Assembly (NCBI RefSeq): GCF_017591425.1
Contig: NW_024466599.1
Span: forward strand, 57,673,501 to 57,737,500
Direction of reading: 5' to 3'
Length of the DNA: 64,000 bases
Origin: Ochotona curzoniae
Taxonomy: Eukaryota; Chordata; Mammalia; Lagomorpha; Ochotonidae
Shown here: in pieces, positions 10,480 to 23,170 of the stretch
Layout: each line of letters opens with the position of its first letter
How positions within the stretch are numbered: position 1 is the first letter of the stretch
Notes under the pieces: model-generated
Told to the model about the DNA's origin: nothing
Databases searched by the model: none
What the model saw: the letters and a program-made list of their open reading frames with translations, nothing else
Position numbers and translations under genes: made by a program

Positions 10480-13400
10480 TAGCAAACAAAACAAAAATAC
10501 TGGAATCTAGAAATAATTCCCAAACACTTAGATGAGGTTGCATAGGGAGCAATATTAGTATCTAAGAAGATATCTACAACTCTACACCTATATAAACTGT
10601 AGATTTTACTACTGGTTCTGCAATAAAGTATAGGATTCTCTTTTCTAAATAGCAAATTCTCTGTTATTATCAAGTCTCTATCAGGGCTGAAGCATGAAGA
10701 CTTTTCCCATCTGAAGCTCCAAATTTGACTCAGACATCTGCAGCTAGTAGCAATTCATAGCAGTCACTGGAATCATTCACTGCACTTTATAAGAGCTTGA
10801 ATTGGCCATCTGAACGGGGGCTTCATTATTAGCACACAAGATTTTTACCACTCTTGTAGCATACGAGAAATCTAAAAAGCTTTTTGAGATATTCTAATTA
10901 CAAATATGTCTGAACTTTGTAGCACATAAAACTTCTCTAAAAGCAGGAGTTCATACCCATACATCAGAAGGAAATCAGGTCTCAGCCCTTTTTAAAGAAC
11001 CTTATACATGTCCAATCGCCAACAAAATTTGATGATCATTTTCCTAACTCCAGAGCCCTAAACATAGAGATTGTGTTGCAGGATATCACTGGTTTTAACA
11101 ATTACCAAACAATTTTAATTTTTACCCAGGACAGGAAACTGTTTTGGAAAAGTTGCTCAGGCACAGTCACACATGGGAATCCACAATACAATGTGATTTT
11201 AAATGTAAACTTTGGAGAACCATGAATTCAGAGGTCTGTTAGCCAGCCTATGGTTTATAATCATGACTTAGCCATTTCTGTTAAAACCATAGGTTAGAGA
11301 GTTATTTCTTAATACTTATCAAATATAATGTTTTAGAGGTTAAGTGCAGAAACCACTTTTACAAGTCCTAATTAAAGTTTACGGTTTTAATCTTGAACGA
11401 TAATTCTGAACACAGTGATAACTTTCTCCTTCAGGGGTCATTTGTCAATGCCTTATAATAATTTTAGTTGCCATCACTGAGATGTGTGTTACTGGTTTCC
11501 AGTGAGTAGAATCCAAGAATAGTGATAAACCTCCTTATAAATCAATGTGGATGCCATCTCCCTATGAAGATAACAGAAACAAAATGTCAGTGGTGCCAGG
11601 GATGAGAGACCTTGCTCCAGACCAGTGGCTCTCAAGGTTGGGAAGGCAACAGTATCAGGTAGATTGCTCTTAGTACATGGGTCACTAGGACTCACAGTAT
11701 TTAAACAGGATGAAAACAAAAGAAATACAATTCTAAGGAGTTCTGATGAGATTGCAGCCAACTACTGTTCTGAGGGATACACTTCAAGGACCAATGATCT
11801 AGAAATCACCTCCCAAAAGTCTACAACTCTTCTTGCTTATTTCAAAGAAATAACATTTTCCTGAGGTCTAAAATTTAATATACTTGGGGTACGCTACTTA
11901 GAAAACAGAACAAAGACTCTTCAATACCTAAAGCTAGCTGTTTTCAAAATATGGTTACATTTTTTTTTCTAAGCATCCATATTCTACTATTGGAGCACAA
12001 TTTTTGTTATGACTACTTCCTTTAACCCAAAATAACATTTATCACTCTATTTCACGAGTTCTGCAGGTGATTCTCAGCATGGACTCTGGTAAGAATCCCT
12101 TTCATCGAATCACCACCACACAGCAAACATCTATTGTACATTCGAGGTATAATTACCATCCTAGTTAAATAACTATAACAAAAAATCGTTTTTTTGTAAA
12201 ATAAATGCTGTTTTAATCATGTACTTAGCTAAAAGGACAAAAGGCTCTCCAATTCATTTGAGACTGCTTCACACTAATATTTTTAAGATTTCTTTCCTGG
12301 ATCATTGTCATCAGCAGTAGCATATGGTTGGACACACACACACACACACACACGCTAACGTTGCCGATAGAGATTTAAAGTGTTTTTATCAAACTATCAG
12401 TTGCTGCTCTCTCCATTAGCGCCATCAATAACTAGAGAGAGAAAAATTACAAATCTGTAACTAGGCAACAAGGACAAAGCTAATGAACATTAGGCCAGAG
12501 ACTGTAGCCTTTATAAATAAAATCCAAATAGCACCCTAGCTGAATACATTTTTCCAGTTTATTGCTATTTTGACACAAATGAAACCAAGATATATTCCTC
12601 ACACTTTGTTTGCTTATTCCTTTTTTCCTCCAGTTTATGTCCTACATTATAATTTTTAGGGAGAGTCAGGGTAGATTTAAAGAAGTTCATAAATTAAAAC
12701 TGTTTTAATCTAAATACTTCTACTTATTTATATTGTCTTATTTAATATGTTTAATCAGTAGGCTTTCCAAAGTAATTCCTGAGACCTCCCAAGTGAGTGT
12801 GGCCTTGATGCCTGCTATGTTTTTTGAGGCTAGAAGAAAATGTAATGCCCAAAAATGCATTTGTGAACAAAAATTAAACACAAATTTACATAAATAAGAA
12901 AATAAGCTTTAGATTCTTGTATCCTTTCAAGACAGGGGACAAAGTATTCAAAAAACAAGTGAAACGATAGTGTTTATGCAAATAACTGAATTCATTTCTA
13001 TCATATAGTTGATCTTCACTGAACAACAAGAGAATTGGAACTCTTTAATACAGTCTTAGGATAGGGAATTTTGTTGTTGTTCTGTGTTTTCCTGAGTAGA
13101 TTTTAATCTCCAACAAAATAAAACAATGATCCAATGCAACTACTGGGATATTTATTTTGGAATATCAGATATAATTAGTTAAATTTTTATTTTTGTCTTT
13201 TTTTATTTAGCCAAGGGATTGTGATACTTTTATCAAGAAATTACCTTAGATGTGCCCTGCTATCATCAACATATGATACACTGACTTCCAGTGGAGTAGA
13301 AAAGCCTTCCAGGAATGAGATTTTCATGCTGTTGGTAGGTCCTCCTAGACATAATGTAGACATAATGGGAGGACTATAACCAATTCTGTGAGTTAACTGA

Positions 13401-14610
13401 GCCTCACGCCAGGTTCACTGGCAAGAACATTTTCTCAATATTTTATACCTTATTTCAACCACTATGATGTGACCTGAATGTACAACATACCTTTTAGGGA
13501 AAAATGACAGAACCAGTAACTATGCCTTAAAAATCATGATTTTATGGTAAATCAAATGGAAAGAAATATTGATTAGAGTGGAAATGACAGAGTGCTGATT
13601 TTTATCTACCTATTACACAAATTTACATGCACACATGAGTAAATACGAAAATTCCCATTAAATCAATTGAAGATAGGTGTCTTCAAAAAAGATTTAAGAA
13701 GATATATATAATAAATTGGGCAACATACGCTTTGTGCTTGCCTTTTCTTATTTCTATAGGAATCTGAGAATGTGTATCAGTGAGTTTGAGTGGCTATGAC
13801 GGATGAAGGACTGGTTTCTCTTGTTTTTGGAGCATCCTTTAATAAATTACCAGGGATCAGCAAGAATGAGAGGCTGCATAGAGTTAAAGCTGGTTGTGTG
13901 GCCTAACTAATGTGATGCATCTGGGAAGTGGAAAGAAAGAAGAAGTCAAGACAACAAAGAAAACACACATTACAATGCTGCTATAGTCCACACACTTTGT
14001 TGGAAATAAAAAGGAGGAAAGTTGAATGAAGCAAATACCTGTCCTAACCAAAAGAACCATACAAGTGTAGTCTTAATGATAGCCACATTTCTCTTGTCAT
14101 TGCTAAGTTAAACTTTTATCCACACTTCATCTACTTCAGTACTATAAATTTTAAAAGCAAGAAAAATAGCAAGTAAACTTTAATATGCATTGAGTCAATC
14201 ACTTTGAGTAAGTTTATCTCATGCTTTCTTGATACATTTCCAGTTCACTTAGCAGCCTCCTCCAAACAACAGGAGCCAGCCCTGGTGCTCTTTGTTGACT
14301 GTAAAACTGCCCATTTTGTTTTAGCACCACTATATTTGCCATTACTCAAAACACTTTTCCCACTTCCTGGTTTCAGAAGCTGTGCAGAGCTGTTCCCATT
14401 CTACTCCAGGACACACTCCCTCTTTCTTAGTTATATCCTTCTCACGAATGCGGATGAGTTTATATGCAATCTTAGAATTGCTGAATTTTTGAAATGCTTA
14501 TATTGGGATGGGAATTTATGAGTCATTTAGGTGATTGTTTCTTTCTTATTACTGATTGTTTTGGAATTAATTCTCCATAAAATAATTCCTTTTCTCACTG
14601 CATGTACTGT
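10480..14610. other. No gene seen
   Basis: About 4 kb of unique AT-rich sequence. A possible hAT fragment starts near 11618 (accagtggctctcaaggttg) but is too weak to call. Open frames near 11489-11864 and 14204-14521 have no recognisable product. Confidence 0.5.
12332..12353. repeat. (AC)11 microsatellite
   Basis: An uninterrupted AC run in unique sequence. Confidence 0.95.
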
Positions 14611-14629
14611 TCAAAAATACATCACAAGG

Positions 14630-14940
14630 GCCCAGCATGGTGGCCTAGCAGCTAAAGTCCTCACCTTCAACATGCCAGGATCCCAAATGGGCACCAGTTC
14701 TAATTCCAGCAGCTCCACTTCCCACCCAGCTCCCTGCTTGTGGCCTGAGAAAGCGGTCAAGGACGGCCCAGGGCCTTGGGACCCTGCACGCGTGTGGGAG
14801 ATCTGGAGGAGATTCCTGGCTCCTGGCTTTGGATCGGCACAGCACTGGCCATTGCAGTCACTTGGGGAGTGAACCATCAGACGGAAGATCTTCCTCTCTG
14901 TATATCTGATTTTGTAATAAAAATAAATAAATCTTTTTTA
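14630..14940 (+). mobile_element. CSINE, intermediate age
   Basis: Head gcccagcatggtggcctagc, body with 'ggatcccaaatgggcacc', tail ataaaaataaataaatcttt. Perfect 17-bp direct repeat aaaaatacatcacaagg at 14613-14629 and 14941-14957. Confidence 0.95.
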
Positions 14941-14957
14941 AAAAATACATCACAAGG

Positions 14958-17900
14958 ATCTAGCACAAAATTTAATGACTTTGCACTCAAAGAATAGTGT
15001 TAATAAATGAATAGGAAAGAAATGAACAAAAGCAAAATAAAAAAGTTTGTAAAAGAAAACAATGGCATTTTTTATCAGTAGATCTGAGGAAAAGGACAGT
15101 GATTATAGCATTGAGGAGTTTTGTCAAGTTGTGTGTAAACTTGACTAATGGTTTCTAATGATAAATCGCAGAGAAGTAAAGGGAAGAACAACAATGAACA
15201 TGAAAAATGACTGGGTATAACTAAAAATTATATAGAATATAAGCATCAATACATAGAAATAAATAGGTGTTAACTTGAAAAATAAAGGCAAGTTCTTAGA
15301 AAAGACTTATGCAGAAACATTTCAGTTTTTATTTGAAGAAAGAACAAGAATATTCTATGCGAAGTGATAGTGCTTCAGGTAGAAGTCACAGTGATTTCAA
15401 GTAGGTTGTTGTGGTGGTTGGTTGTTGTGTAAGAACATGAAGATTATCCAAGAGCAGAGAACATGGTGGGGAAGAAAGGCAATGCCATGGAATCTGAGTG
15501 AGAATTAAGTCCATGCATGAGATCACGTCAAAGACTGTTAGAATTTGGGATTTTAAATATAATAGGAAAGCACTGAAAATTATGGTGCTCTGAAGGTGTG
15601 AGTGATTTGTACTTTAGAAAGGTCTCTGTGGCTATCGGGTAGATGACACATCAGAGGAGGGAAATATTAGAAACAGGATGAAACCAAGCAATTAGAAATA
15701 AGAAATGGGACCTATAGTGTTGCTCCAGCTTTCTGAATTAATATTATGGTACCTTCAGGTAAAGGAAATCTTTTCAATCTATGATTATAAATATCTTCCA
15801 CATTTATTTTGCTGCAAAAGAATTATGTTTAAATGTCTCTACATTTAACTATTTATCTGACCATTATGCCAGAATTAATCGACTTTAATCTGTAACTTTC
15901 TTGCATGCTCTTGGGTTGACATTCAATAGGAAACACATTTTTGCACTTTCACTACAGGGAGGTAAAAGCCCACCTGGTTTCAAGGAGTGCAGTGTCTTTT
16001 GCTATTTCCTTCTCTTACGCAAATGAGGCATCCCAAACTAGAAATGTCTCAAAAGATCCTACTTTCCCTTCTAAAGTTGTCATAGAGGAATAGACTTTGT
16101 TTAAAATTCTTGTTAAACAAACTGATAGGAAGTACATACTGCCACAATTTTAAACATTTTGTGACAATTTTAACCATTATACCTTGCATGATTTAGATTA
16201 AACATCTTTTTGTTTGATAATTGGATAGCCCTTGAATAGCTTCCTGCCAACCTGTGATCATCCTGCTTTTATTTGCTAAAGTATTTAGTGAAGCATTAAT
16301 CCTCTAACTATATTATAATTTAAAATGTTCTAAAAAAAATCTCATGTTTCTAGAATGAACAGTATCTCAATCTTTAAGTTGCACACATAAAACAAGGAAA
16401 TTTGTCATCAAAATCATACCAGAAATAAATTTTTAAAATTTTTCTAAGAAAGGCTATACTTCACAGTCTTAAAGGCAATGGGACAAATTCATGTGTAACT
16501 GGATCTATATTTTTTATTTTTATTTTTCCATTAGTTTTAGGAAAAAGAAACAAATGATATTGACACAAACACTGCATGCAAGGCAGCTGTACACGTTTTT
16601 AGATCCACACCCTGAGGCTGCCAAAGCCATTCCAATGGACACCAGCATTTATACAAATACACATTTCTTTGTCTAGAATGGAGAGTGTGTTAATCAATAA
16701 TTACATCGTCCCAAACAGCGCTTACCTCTAAATAACAAATTATTTTGTATGTTCTGGTGATGTCCTAGGGACAAAAGAAAGGCAAAATATGGAACAGATT
16801 ATCAAAATTTCCTGGGTGATTTTGATCTTTCTTCAATCATCACTTGCTGATTCAACACGTTAACTTAGTTGCAATTCAGGCAGGACCAGAGTTTTTAAAA
16901 AATATGGAATATGTTAAATCTGCTTCCTCAGTGATGCTTTTATTTCAAAAGGGCAATTTTTCAGTTAAAAATGAATATTACAAAAACACTAATTCCTAAA
17001 CCAGGAAATTGTGCTGTTACTGACATATGTCTAAAAGACATCCTCATACCATGTTCAAACTACTGCTTGCGCAACTGTAACAGACAAGTGTAGAGTGATA
17101 TGTTGCAAATGAGCAAAGATATGATTGCGAAGAGGTTTTTTGGTTTTTGTTTGTTTTTCATTAACTATCAGGTGAATAGCGGTGAGCTAATAGACAATAA
17201 TAACATTTTTGGACTTAAAGTTACAATTGCCAACAGAGAAAATGAGACCCATTGGTAAACCCTGACGTAGTTATTTAGGAAGACTGGATAAATGACAGTT
17301 CCATGTTTTTTCTTCATTTAACATGGGTCAGATCAGTTCATCCAACATGACTTGGGTAATGAAGTACAAACACCTTTTGAGAGAAGTGGTAAGAAGTAAT
17401 TCTGAAGACTTTCTGAAAAGGGGGCTTGGTGTAAGAAGAAAATAACACATCAAGGAGGAGGTGGTGATGAGAATTTGGAATAAAAGAAAAAGTGAACCCT
17501 GCAAACCGGAAGATACATCAATATTAAAATACAATCATCAGTGTGGTTAGTGTGAAAATATTGCATAAAGCTGGTTTCAAATTAAAAAAAGTGCTAAAAT
17601 GCCCAATGTAGTACTTTTCAAAAAATGGTGCAAGTTGCGAGATGGATGAGAAAATCAAATGCAGCAGTTCTATATATACAAGAAAGGGTGAATTCAGCAG
17701 GACTAGGCTGGTGAAACCCAGCACATTCTCCAGGGAATCCTATTAAATGAAAAATCACTCAGAATCTTGTCTGATCAACACGTTTTTGATCCACAACATA
17801 CAAGTTTGCTCATGCATTATTTCCTGCCTCTGTGATCGGTTCAAAACACCCATTTCTGAAATGCGGGTCCATAGCATGTGTGTTACCTGCCTATGTGAAT

Positions 17901-18540
17901 GAGCCTTCCCACACACTTGCACAAGATGAATAGGACTCAAAAACATCTCTGATTGATACACTTCCTATGTGCTACCCTGACTGGTTGCCATGGAAAGATG
18001 AAGCATAATCTAGGTGACTCCAGTGATAGTGGACACATGGAAATTAATGCAAATTTCCCTATTTTACTGTTTTCTCCCTTCATACGTGTTGCTCACATTC
18101 TCCTTTTAAAATAAATAATAATAAATGCAACATCTTCTGGTAGTTCTTCAAGTGAGTTACCAAGCTTAAGGATGATATTGAAACCTGTAATTTAATTAAA
18201 CATAGTTAAATCTCACCTCCCACAGTATCCACTTGAGAAAAAAATCCATTTGCTGGGTTCACGGTGCAAAACAGTCTCAAGGAAAATTGATCTATATGTG
18301 GACAAAGGCTATACATGCAGCATTTTGTTATAATTCAGATAGCCTTTTGAACACCCAAACCTGATTTTTTTATTCAGATCAAGTAAGCAAGAAGTAATTA
18401 TTGTGAATGTTCTGTTTCCATTGTGTTTAAACAAAAATCCATTGTTGTGGAGAAGAAGCACATGTTTTCAGAGAGTTTCAACTAGTAAAGTCAACACCAT
18501 CAAATGCAATTTGTCTTATCTCTCAAATCTGCAAAGTTCC
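14958..18540. other. No gene seen
   Basis: About 3.6 kb of AT-rich unique sequence with only short, unrecognised open frames. Confidence 0.5.
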
Positions 18541-18546
18541 TTTAAA

Positions 18547-18762
18547 CAAGATTTATTTATTTATTCAAAAGGTACAGAGACAGTTAATGGTGGAGATCTT
18601 CCATACCCTGGTTCACTTGCTAAAGACTGAAGCCAGGAGACCCATGTGATGGCAAAGGCCTAAGCATGTGGGCCATTTTTTGCTCTTTCCCAGATGCATT
18701 AGCAGGGAGCTAGATTAGAACAAGATCAAATGTAAACATTACTTCACTGAATCATACCAGGT
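18547..18762 (-). mobile_element. Old CSINE, minus strand
   Basis: Reverse-oriented tail (gatttatttatttattc), then 'gtggagatcttccatacc', 'ggttcacttgc', 'gaagccaggagacccatgtg' and 'agcagggagctagat': a diverged CSINE. Confidence 0.7.
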
Positions 18763-18831
18763 ACATAACATTATACCCTTTCCCCCATGTTATAATCATT
18801 ACATGAATCTCTTACAAGTGATATTATCTCT

Positions 18832-19170
18832 TGCTGGAGTCCAGCTCCAGCTTAGTTCAGAGCTCGAGAAGGGTGCGTGAAATAGGCATAGAGAGAAGAG
18901 ACGGACCACTACAATTCTGAGATCATCGTGGACTATGCAAGATAACTGTCTACTTTATTTATACAGAAGCAGTCACAAGTTCTGGCACAGACCTTTTAAG
19001 TCATGGTGTTGCATCCATTCAAACCCAGAGTGCAGTGAGGCCCCAAGCAATACAATTACAAAGTTTTCTCTAGGGACAGTTTGACATAGCTTTAAGGGGG
19101 ACACAATTTACAACAGCCTGAGAAGAGAGTGAGGAAGGATTACACATTCCTTGCTTATCTCAGCTTACCA
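18832..19170 (-). mobile_element. LTR-like element, probable ERV, minus strand
   Basis: Read on the minus strand there is a purine-rich run (gcgaggggaaggggg) followed by TGGTAAGC, a TATA-like tataaataaag (near 18960), then sequence ending ...GGACTCCAGCA at 18832. These are features of a retroviral LTR of about 340 bp. An alternative reading is one long-U3 LTR running to about 20025, which ends with a TGC/GCA inverted repeat. The family is uncertain; betaretrovirus-like is the best guess. Confidence 0.5.
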
Positions 19171-20033
19171 GCCCCCTTCCCCTCGCCTGCTTTCCTCAGG
19201 TCTGGGCTCTAACCTTGGCGCCACCTGTGACAACCAGACCTCTACCCTCTGGGGTCTTGGTTTATGGGGATTGGGAGGCCATTGGCATTAAAGATCATGT
19301 TGGCCATTTGGCCTGCAAGCTAACACAGTTTGTTAACTAAATAAGTAAAGCAAGAGTTACAACGGCAAAAAGAATTGCAGTTAGCAACGAGCCATGTTTA
19401 CTCTATTTTGGTTTCAACTCTATAATGGACAAGTGAGTGTTTCCAAAGATAATTCTGCAAATTGTTTCACCTTAAGACAAGGCATTATCCATTCTGACGT
19501 TGCAGCCAGGAATTCGTCAGTAAACAACACATCTTAATCAGTAATACACTTCTACTAGAATTCTTATTCTACAACTTACCCATCACTTAATGGGAGAAAT
19601 ACATCAAAAGAGAAAAGACAGAAAGTTTCAAACATTAAATCCCTCTACAACTGCAGGCTCTACAACCTCATAAACAATCAAACAATAATCAAAAGCGTAT
19701 CTTTATGATGTTAGTAAAATCACCCTATATTTCCTCTAGTTAAAAATTTATGAAAGCAGCTAAAACAACTACATTTTGCATGCTCAAAGGAGCTGCAAGA
19801 ACAGGCTCTCCTTTAAGGTCACAGTAACTAGATTTTTTACCATAGCAGGATAGCCTTTAGGGTCACAGTAGCCATATTTTTTGTCATAGCAGTTTCAGCC
19901 CATACTCCCATCACTTCCATTAGTTTGTAAAATTCCTACCAAGCCATTTCCCAGAAAGCATGCTAAATGTCTGGGCCCGGTTTCAGGGCAATGGGTAGGC
20001 ACACAATAAGGTGTCCAGAAGTGCATGGGTTAT
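19171..20033 (-). mobile_element. Probable ERV internal or long-U3 sequence
   Basis: This stretch lies between the LTR-like end and the split CSINE. It has no long open frame and no recognisable retroviral protein. It includes an imperfect repeat 'ggtcacagta' (about 19818 and 19861). Assignment to the adjoining LTR is by position: the insertion interrupts an old SINE context on both sides. Confidence 0.35.
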
Positions 20034-20425
20034 AGATCTCCTACATACATTTAAAGAGCCCAATCACTTGGCCTATTTCCTTGAGAGCTTGTTTGGAGGT
20101 TCTAGCAGGGGAGTGCTGCTACTTGTATATCCTTGATGGAAGACTGGTCCTCCTCTAACGGGGATGGTCGTCCTCTTCGACCAAGTGTGCAGCTTCTGGA
20201 GGGATGCATGTGGAGCAGTGAGGGAGGAAGGCGACACCCGCCTAGCCAGCCAGATCAGCCGAATCAACCCTGGCGACCAATGGGGTGACAGATGTCACAG
20301 CCAGATCGCCCTCACATCCAATGGCCTATCTCCTGTTGCTTTGCCCAAGCTGTTAATCAGAAGAAGAATCAAGAGTGGAAGAGCTTGGACTTGAACCTGT
20401 GCCCATATGGGTTGCCTATGCCACA
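20034..20425 (-). mobile_element. Old CSINE split by the 7SK retrocopy
   Basis: Left part 20034-20081 (gatctcctacatac...cacttggcctatttcc) and right part 20322-20425 (...gcttggacttgaacctgtgcccatatggg) join into a continuous minus-strand CSINE body when the 7SK insert and one copy of its direct repeat are removed. The 3' half of the SINE is missing on the left, next to the LTR-like element. Confidence 0.65.
20079..20319 (-). pseudogene. RN7SK: 7SK snRNA retropseudogene, 3'-truncated
   Basis: The minus strand begins ggatgtgagggcgatctggc (20319 downward), the exact start of mammalian 7SK. It continues collinearly to 'aagctctcaagg', about the first 240 of roughly 331 nucleotides. The remaining 3' part is missing and there is no A tail. 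The flanks carry a direct repeat: tggcctatttcct at about 20069 and tggcctatctcct at about 20322. One GATC of the 5' hairpin reads GGTC, so the HEXIM-binding hairpin is damaged. Functional 7SK depends on external upstream promoter elements that a retrocopy does not carry, so this is inferred to be a non-functional, tailless retropseudogene. Real 7SK inhibits P-TEFb in the nucleus. Confidence 0.92.
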
Positions 20426-20989
20426 GAATTCCACAAAATTAAAAGAAGGAAGGGAGAGTGTAAGCATGGTAAGCAATTCCTGGGTGCATTCTCTGGCATT
20501 TGCTTCATTCCTCCGCAAATGGAACTCCCATATAACTCCTTCCACAGCACTAGAACTTCCTGAGATATTTCCATTGCATCTTCAGACCTAATGGTTATAA
20601 TTGCAATTATTAACTCTTTCCATGATGCCAGTAGACAGTTTTGTTTTTCCCCACCAGTGGAGAAACTAAAACCACTGAAAATGGACTTCTTAATAGTCAA
20701 ATTGACTAATAAATAAATGAAAAAAAATAATCCATGATTCCTCATAAATTATAGAAGTCAACTTGATAAATTAAGATAAGTGAAAATAATCTTAGCTTAC
20801 TTTGCTGCTTCTTTTCAGGGCTGGTAGTATACCAAGTGCTGATTAACCACAGCATAGCAAAAATGAGGACTGTGCGTAAATCTGGAGGAGGAATGTTGTG
20901 GGCATCTAACTGAGAAGTGATACCTACGGAGCCTATGCAAATGATAACAGTCACCTCTGTCTTGGTGTTCAGGGGATTTCTATGCAAGC

Positions 20990-21066
20990 ACCAAGAGAAA
21001 TACCAGGAGAATATTTAAAATACCAAGAGAAAATTGTACCAAGAGAATACAATACCAAGAGAAACA
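20990..21066 (+). repeat. Minisatellite, 'taccaagagaaa' units
   Basis: Five copies of about 12 bp (consensus taccaagagaaa, variants taccaggagaat and taccaagagaat) occur with variable spacing of 11-20 bp. Confidence 0.8.
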
Positions 21067-21069
21067 TTA

Positions 21070-22870
21070 AAAAGAAGAAAAACAGTTACAGTCACAGAGC
21101 AAAAATCAAGTTCATACTGAAGGGCAGAAACAAAGAGAATTTAATGAAGATGCTGACTTCAGTGTGAGAAGCCATTCCACCTTCAGGCTTGTACACTAAA
21201 GACAATTCTGAATCAGAAGCAAAAGACCTGATAGGAAACTACACCAGCTAGTGACAGGATCTTAGTGTTGAGGCATGAAAGAGGCAAGAGAAGCTCATCC
21301 TGGTTTCAGCCTTGTGTCAGTGCCTCCCATCTGACCAGTTTACTGCCAGAGGCTAAAGGTAACATTTCTATGTCCTCAAAGAATACATCAGGATACAAAC
21401 TGCAGTAGAACCGTGAGACAAATGGAGAACCACCAAGATGGCATGTTTAGAATGTTTCCCAAGAGAAATTCTGATCTTAAGTCCTATCTAGTAAGAGCAC
21501 TAATAGCCAGGACTTAAAAATCTTTTTTTCTTTTGACAACAAATTTCCTATTCTAAGGACCATTTCATGAATAAAATTTGGACAACACTATATAGATGTT
21601 ATGCAAAAAAAAAAAACACAAATTAGACTATTATGAAAAAATTGACTTTGTTTTTGCATTAAGGCAAATATGCCTTTGCTTTTTTTTAATTCAAATTTTT
21701 TTATAGTATCCTCATATGATTTCTTATATATAGGGTATACTAGATGATAATTTGATATGTTCCATCAGCACTAGTCCAGCGAGTTTTGTAATCCCCCCTG
21801 AAAGTGCAAGGAATCATTTTCAGTCTCAGACAGCATTTTCTTGGCCTTTTATTGTTGCATGCTGTCACCTCGGCTCAGTTCCTGACACTTAAGCCTCTAT
21901 TCCTTTTTTCAGCCTTAATATAAGCTTCTGTTCAACACATTCAAGCTACCTGGCTGAAAAATCACTATGTTTTAAGTTCTGCTGGACAACAACTTTAGCT
22001 TAAAAATGATTTGAGTTCCCCCCAAGAGGCAGCCTTTGATCACTGGAGTCAGATCCAGCCGTGAAAATGTGTGTTTTCCTGTTCTAATATTTTCTCTTAA
22101 TTAGGGCAAGAGAGACTGCCTTGGGAAGTTGGTTTCCATCTGCACACATAATATCTGTGCTTACTTTCTGTACTGCTATGTTCTCAAGGAGCCACTTGGG
22201 GACCTATTGCAAAGAACTTTTATTTGAGGTAATTGCAAGGGGAAAAAATGAAGCATACCTCAATAAAAACATAGCTGTATTCTATGCCCTAATCTCACAA
22301 AGTCCAGTGGTCCCAAATCTCAAGATGCAGACAAGAATATTCAATAAAAAAGGAATCCAACAGAACATGTAAAGGCAGCACGGAAATATCTTGGTCATAC
22401 TAATCCCACTTGCATAGCAGGGTCTGTCCATAAGAAGTGCTGGCAGAATCACCATGTTTTGGTATCTAGAACCTTGGTATGCAAAAAGGTTTAAGTAGTT
22501 GCATAGAATTCTAAATAAAATACCCATAGGATTAACAGATGGTCCTATGAGACTTTATATAAAGGCAATTGATAAAATTCAGGTTTGACAGAAGAGAAAG
22601 TGAAGCTATGGTTTAAGTACAAGAATAATAAAAATGATGAGATGGGAAATTACATCTCTAAACACAGAGACTGGAAACCTGCCATCAACATTTGAGAGAA
22701 TTTAGTCTGGAATAACTTCAGCCAAGCAAGGGAATTGGGTTGACATTTCTAAAATTCATATTGTGTTATTAAGGAAATTTTGGATGGTATATGGGAGAAG
22801 ATGATATTTATAAAAGCTAGAAGTGATAGGGAAAGAACCCACTTGTTGGTATCTGCTTAAAAAAAATAAA
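21070..22870. other. No gene seen
   Basis: Unique sequence; short open frames at 22121-22527 have no recognisable product. Confidence 0.5.
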
Positions 22871-22875
22871 TGAAT

Positions 22876-23170
22876 GCAGCAAGCTATTTAGTCTAGGTAT
22901 TAACATGCCTGTGTCCCATATTGGAGGACCTAGGTTCAGTTATCAGCTCTGATTTCTGATTACAGCTCCTATAGATTCCACAAGCAATCATGTGATCCTC
23001 TATATTCTGGTAATCCTCTTGGGAGACCAGGATTCAGTTTCTGGCTCATTTCTCCGCCCCCCACACCCCCAAGCCCTGACCCAGATGTTGTAGGAAAAAT
23101 AATAATAATAATAGCTGAGAGCTTTCTCCTTCATCTCTTTTCTCTCAAATAAATAACTTTAAAAATACAC
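22876..23170 (+). mobile_element. Old CSINE
   Basis: 'gtctaggtattaacatgcct', 'gtgtcccatattggaggacc', 'cttgggagaccaggattcag' and a CT-rich 3' end with an AAT repeat identify an older CSINE subfamily. Confidence 0.7.

Noticed and set aside
11615..11830. Possible hAT transposon ('accagtggctctcaaggttg')
   Set aside because: Only the first about 20 bases fit a hAT-type end; the other terminus is not visible.
19205..19225. 'ttggcgccac', similar to a retroviral lysine-tRNA primer binding site
   Set aside because: Only about seven bases match and it is on the wrong side of the LTR-like element; likely chance.
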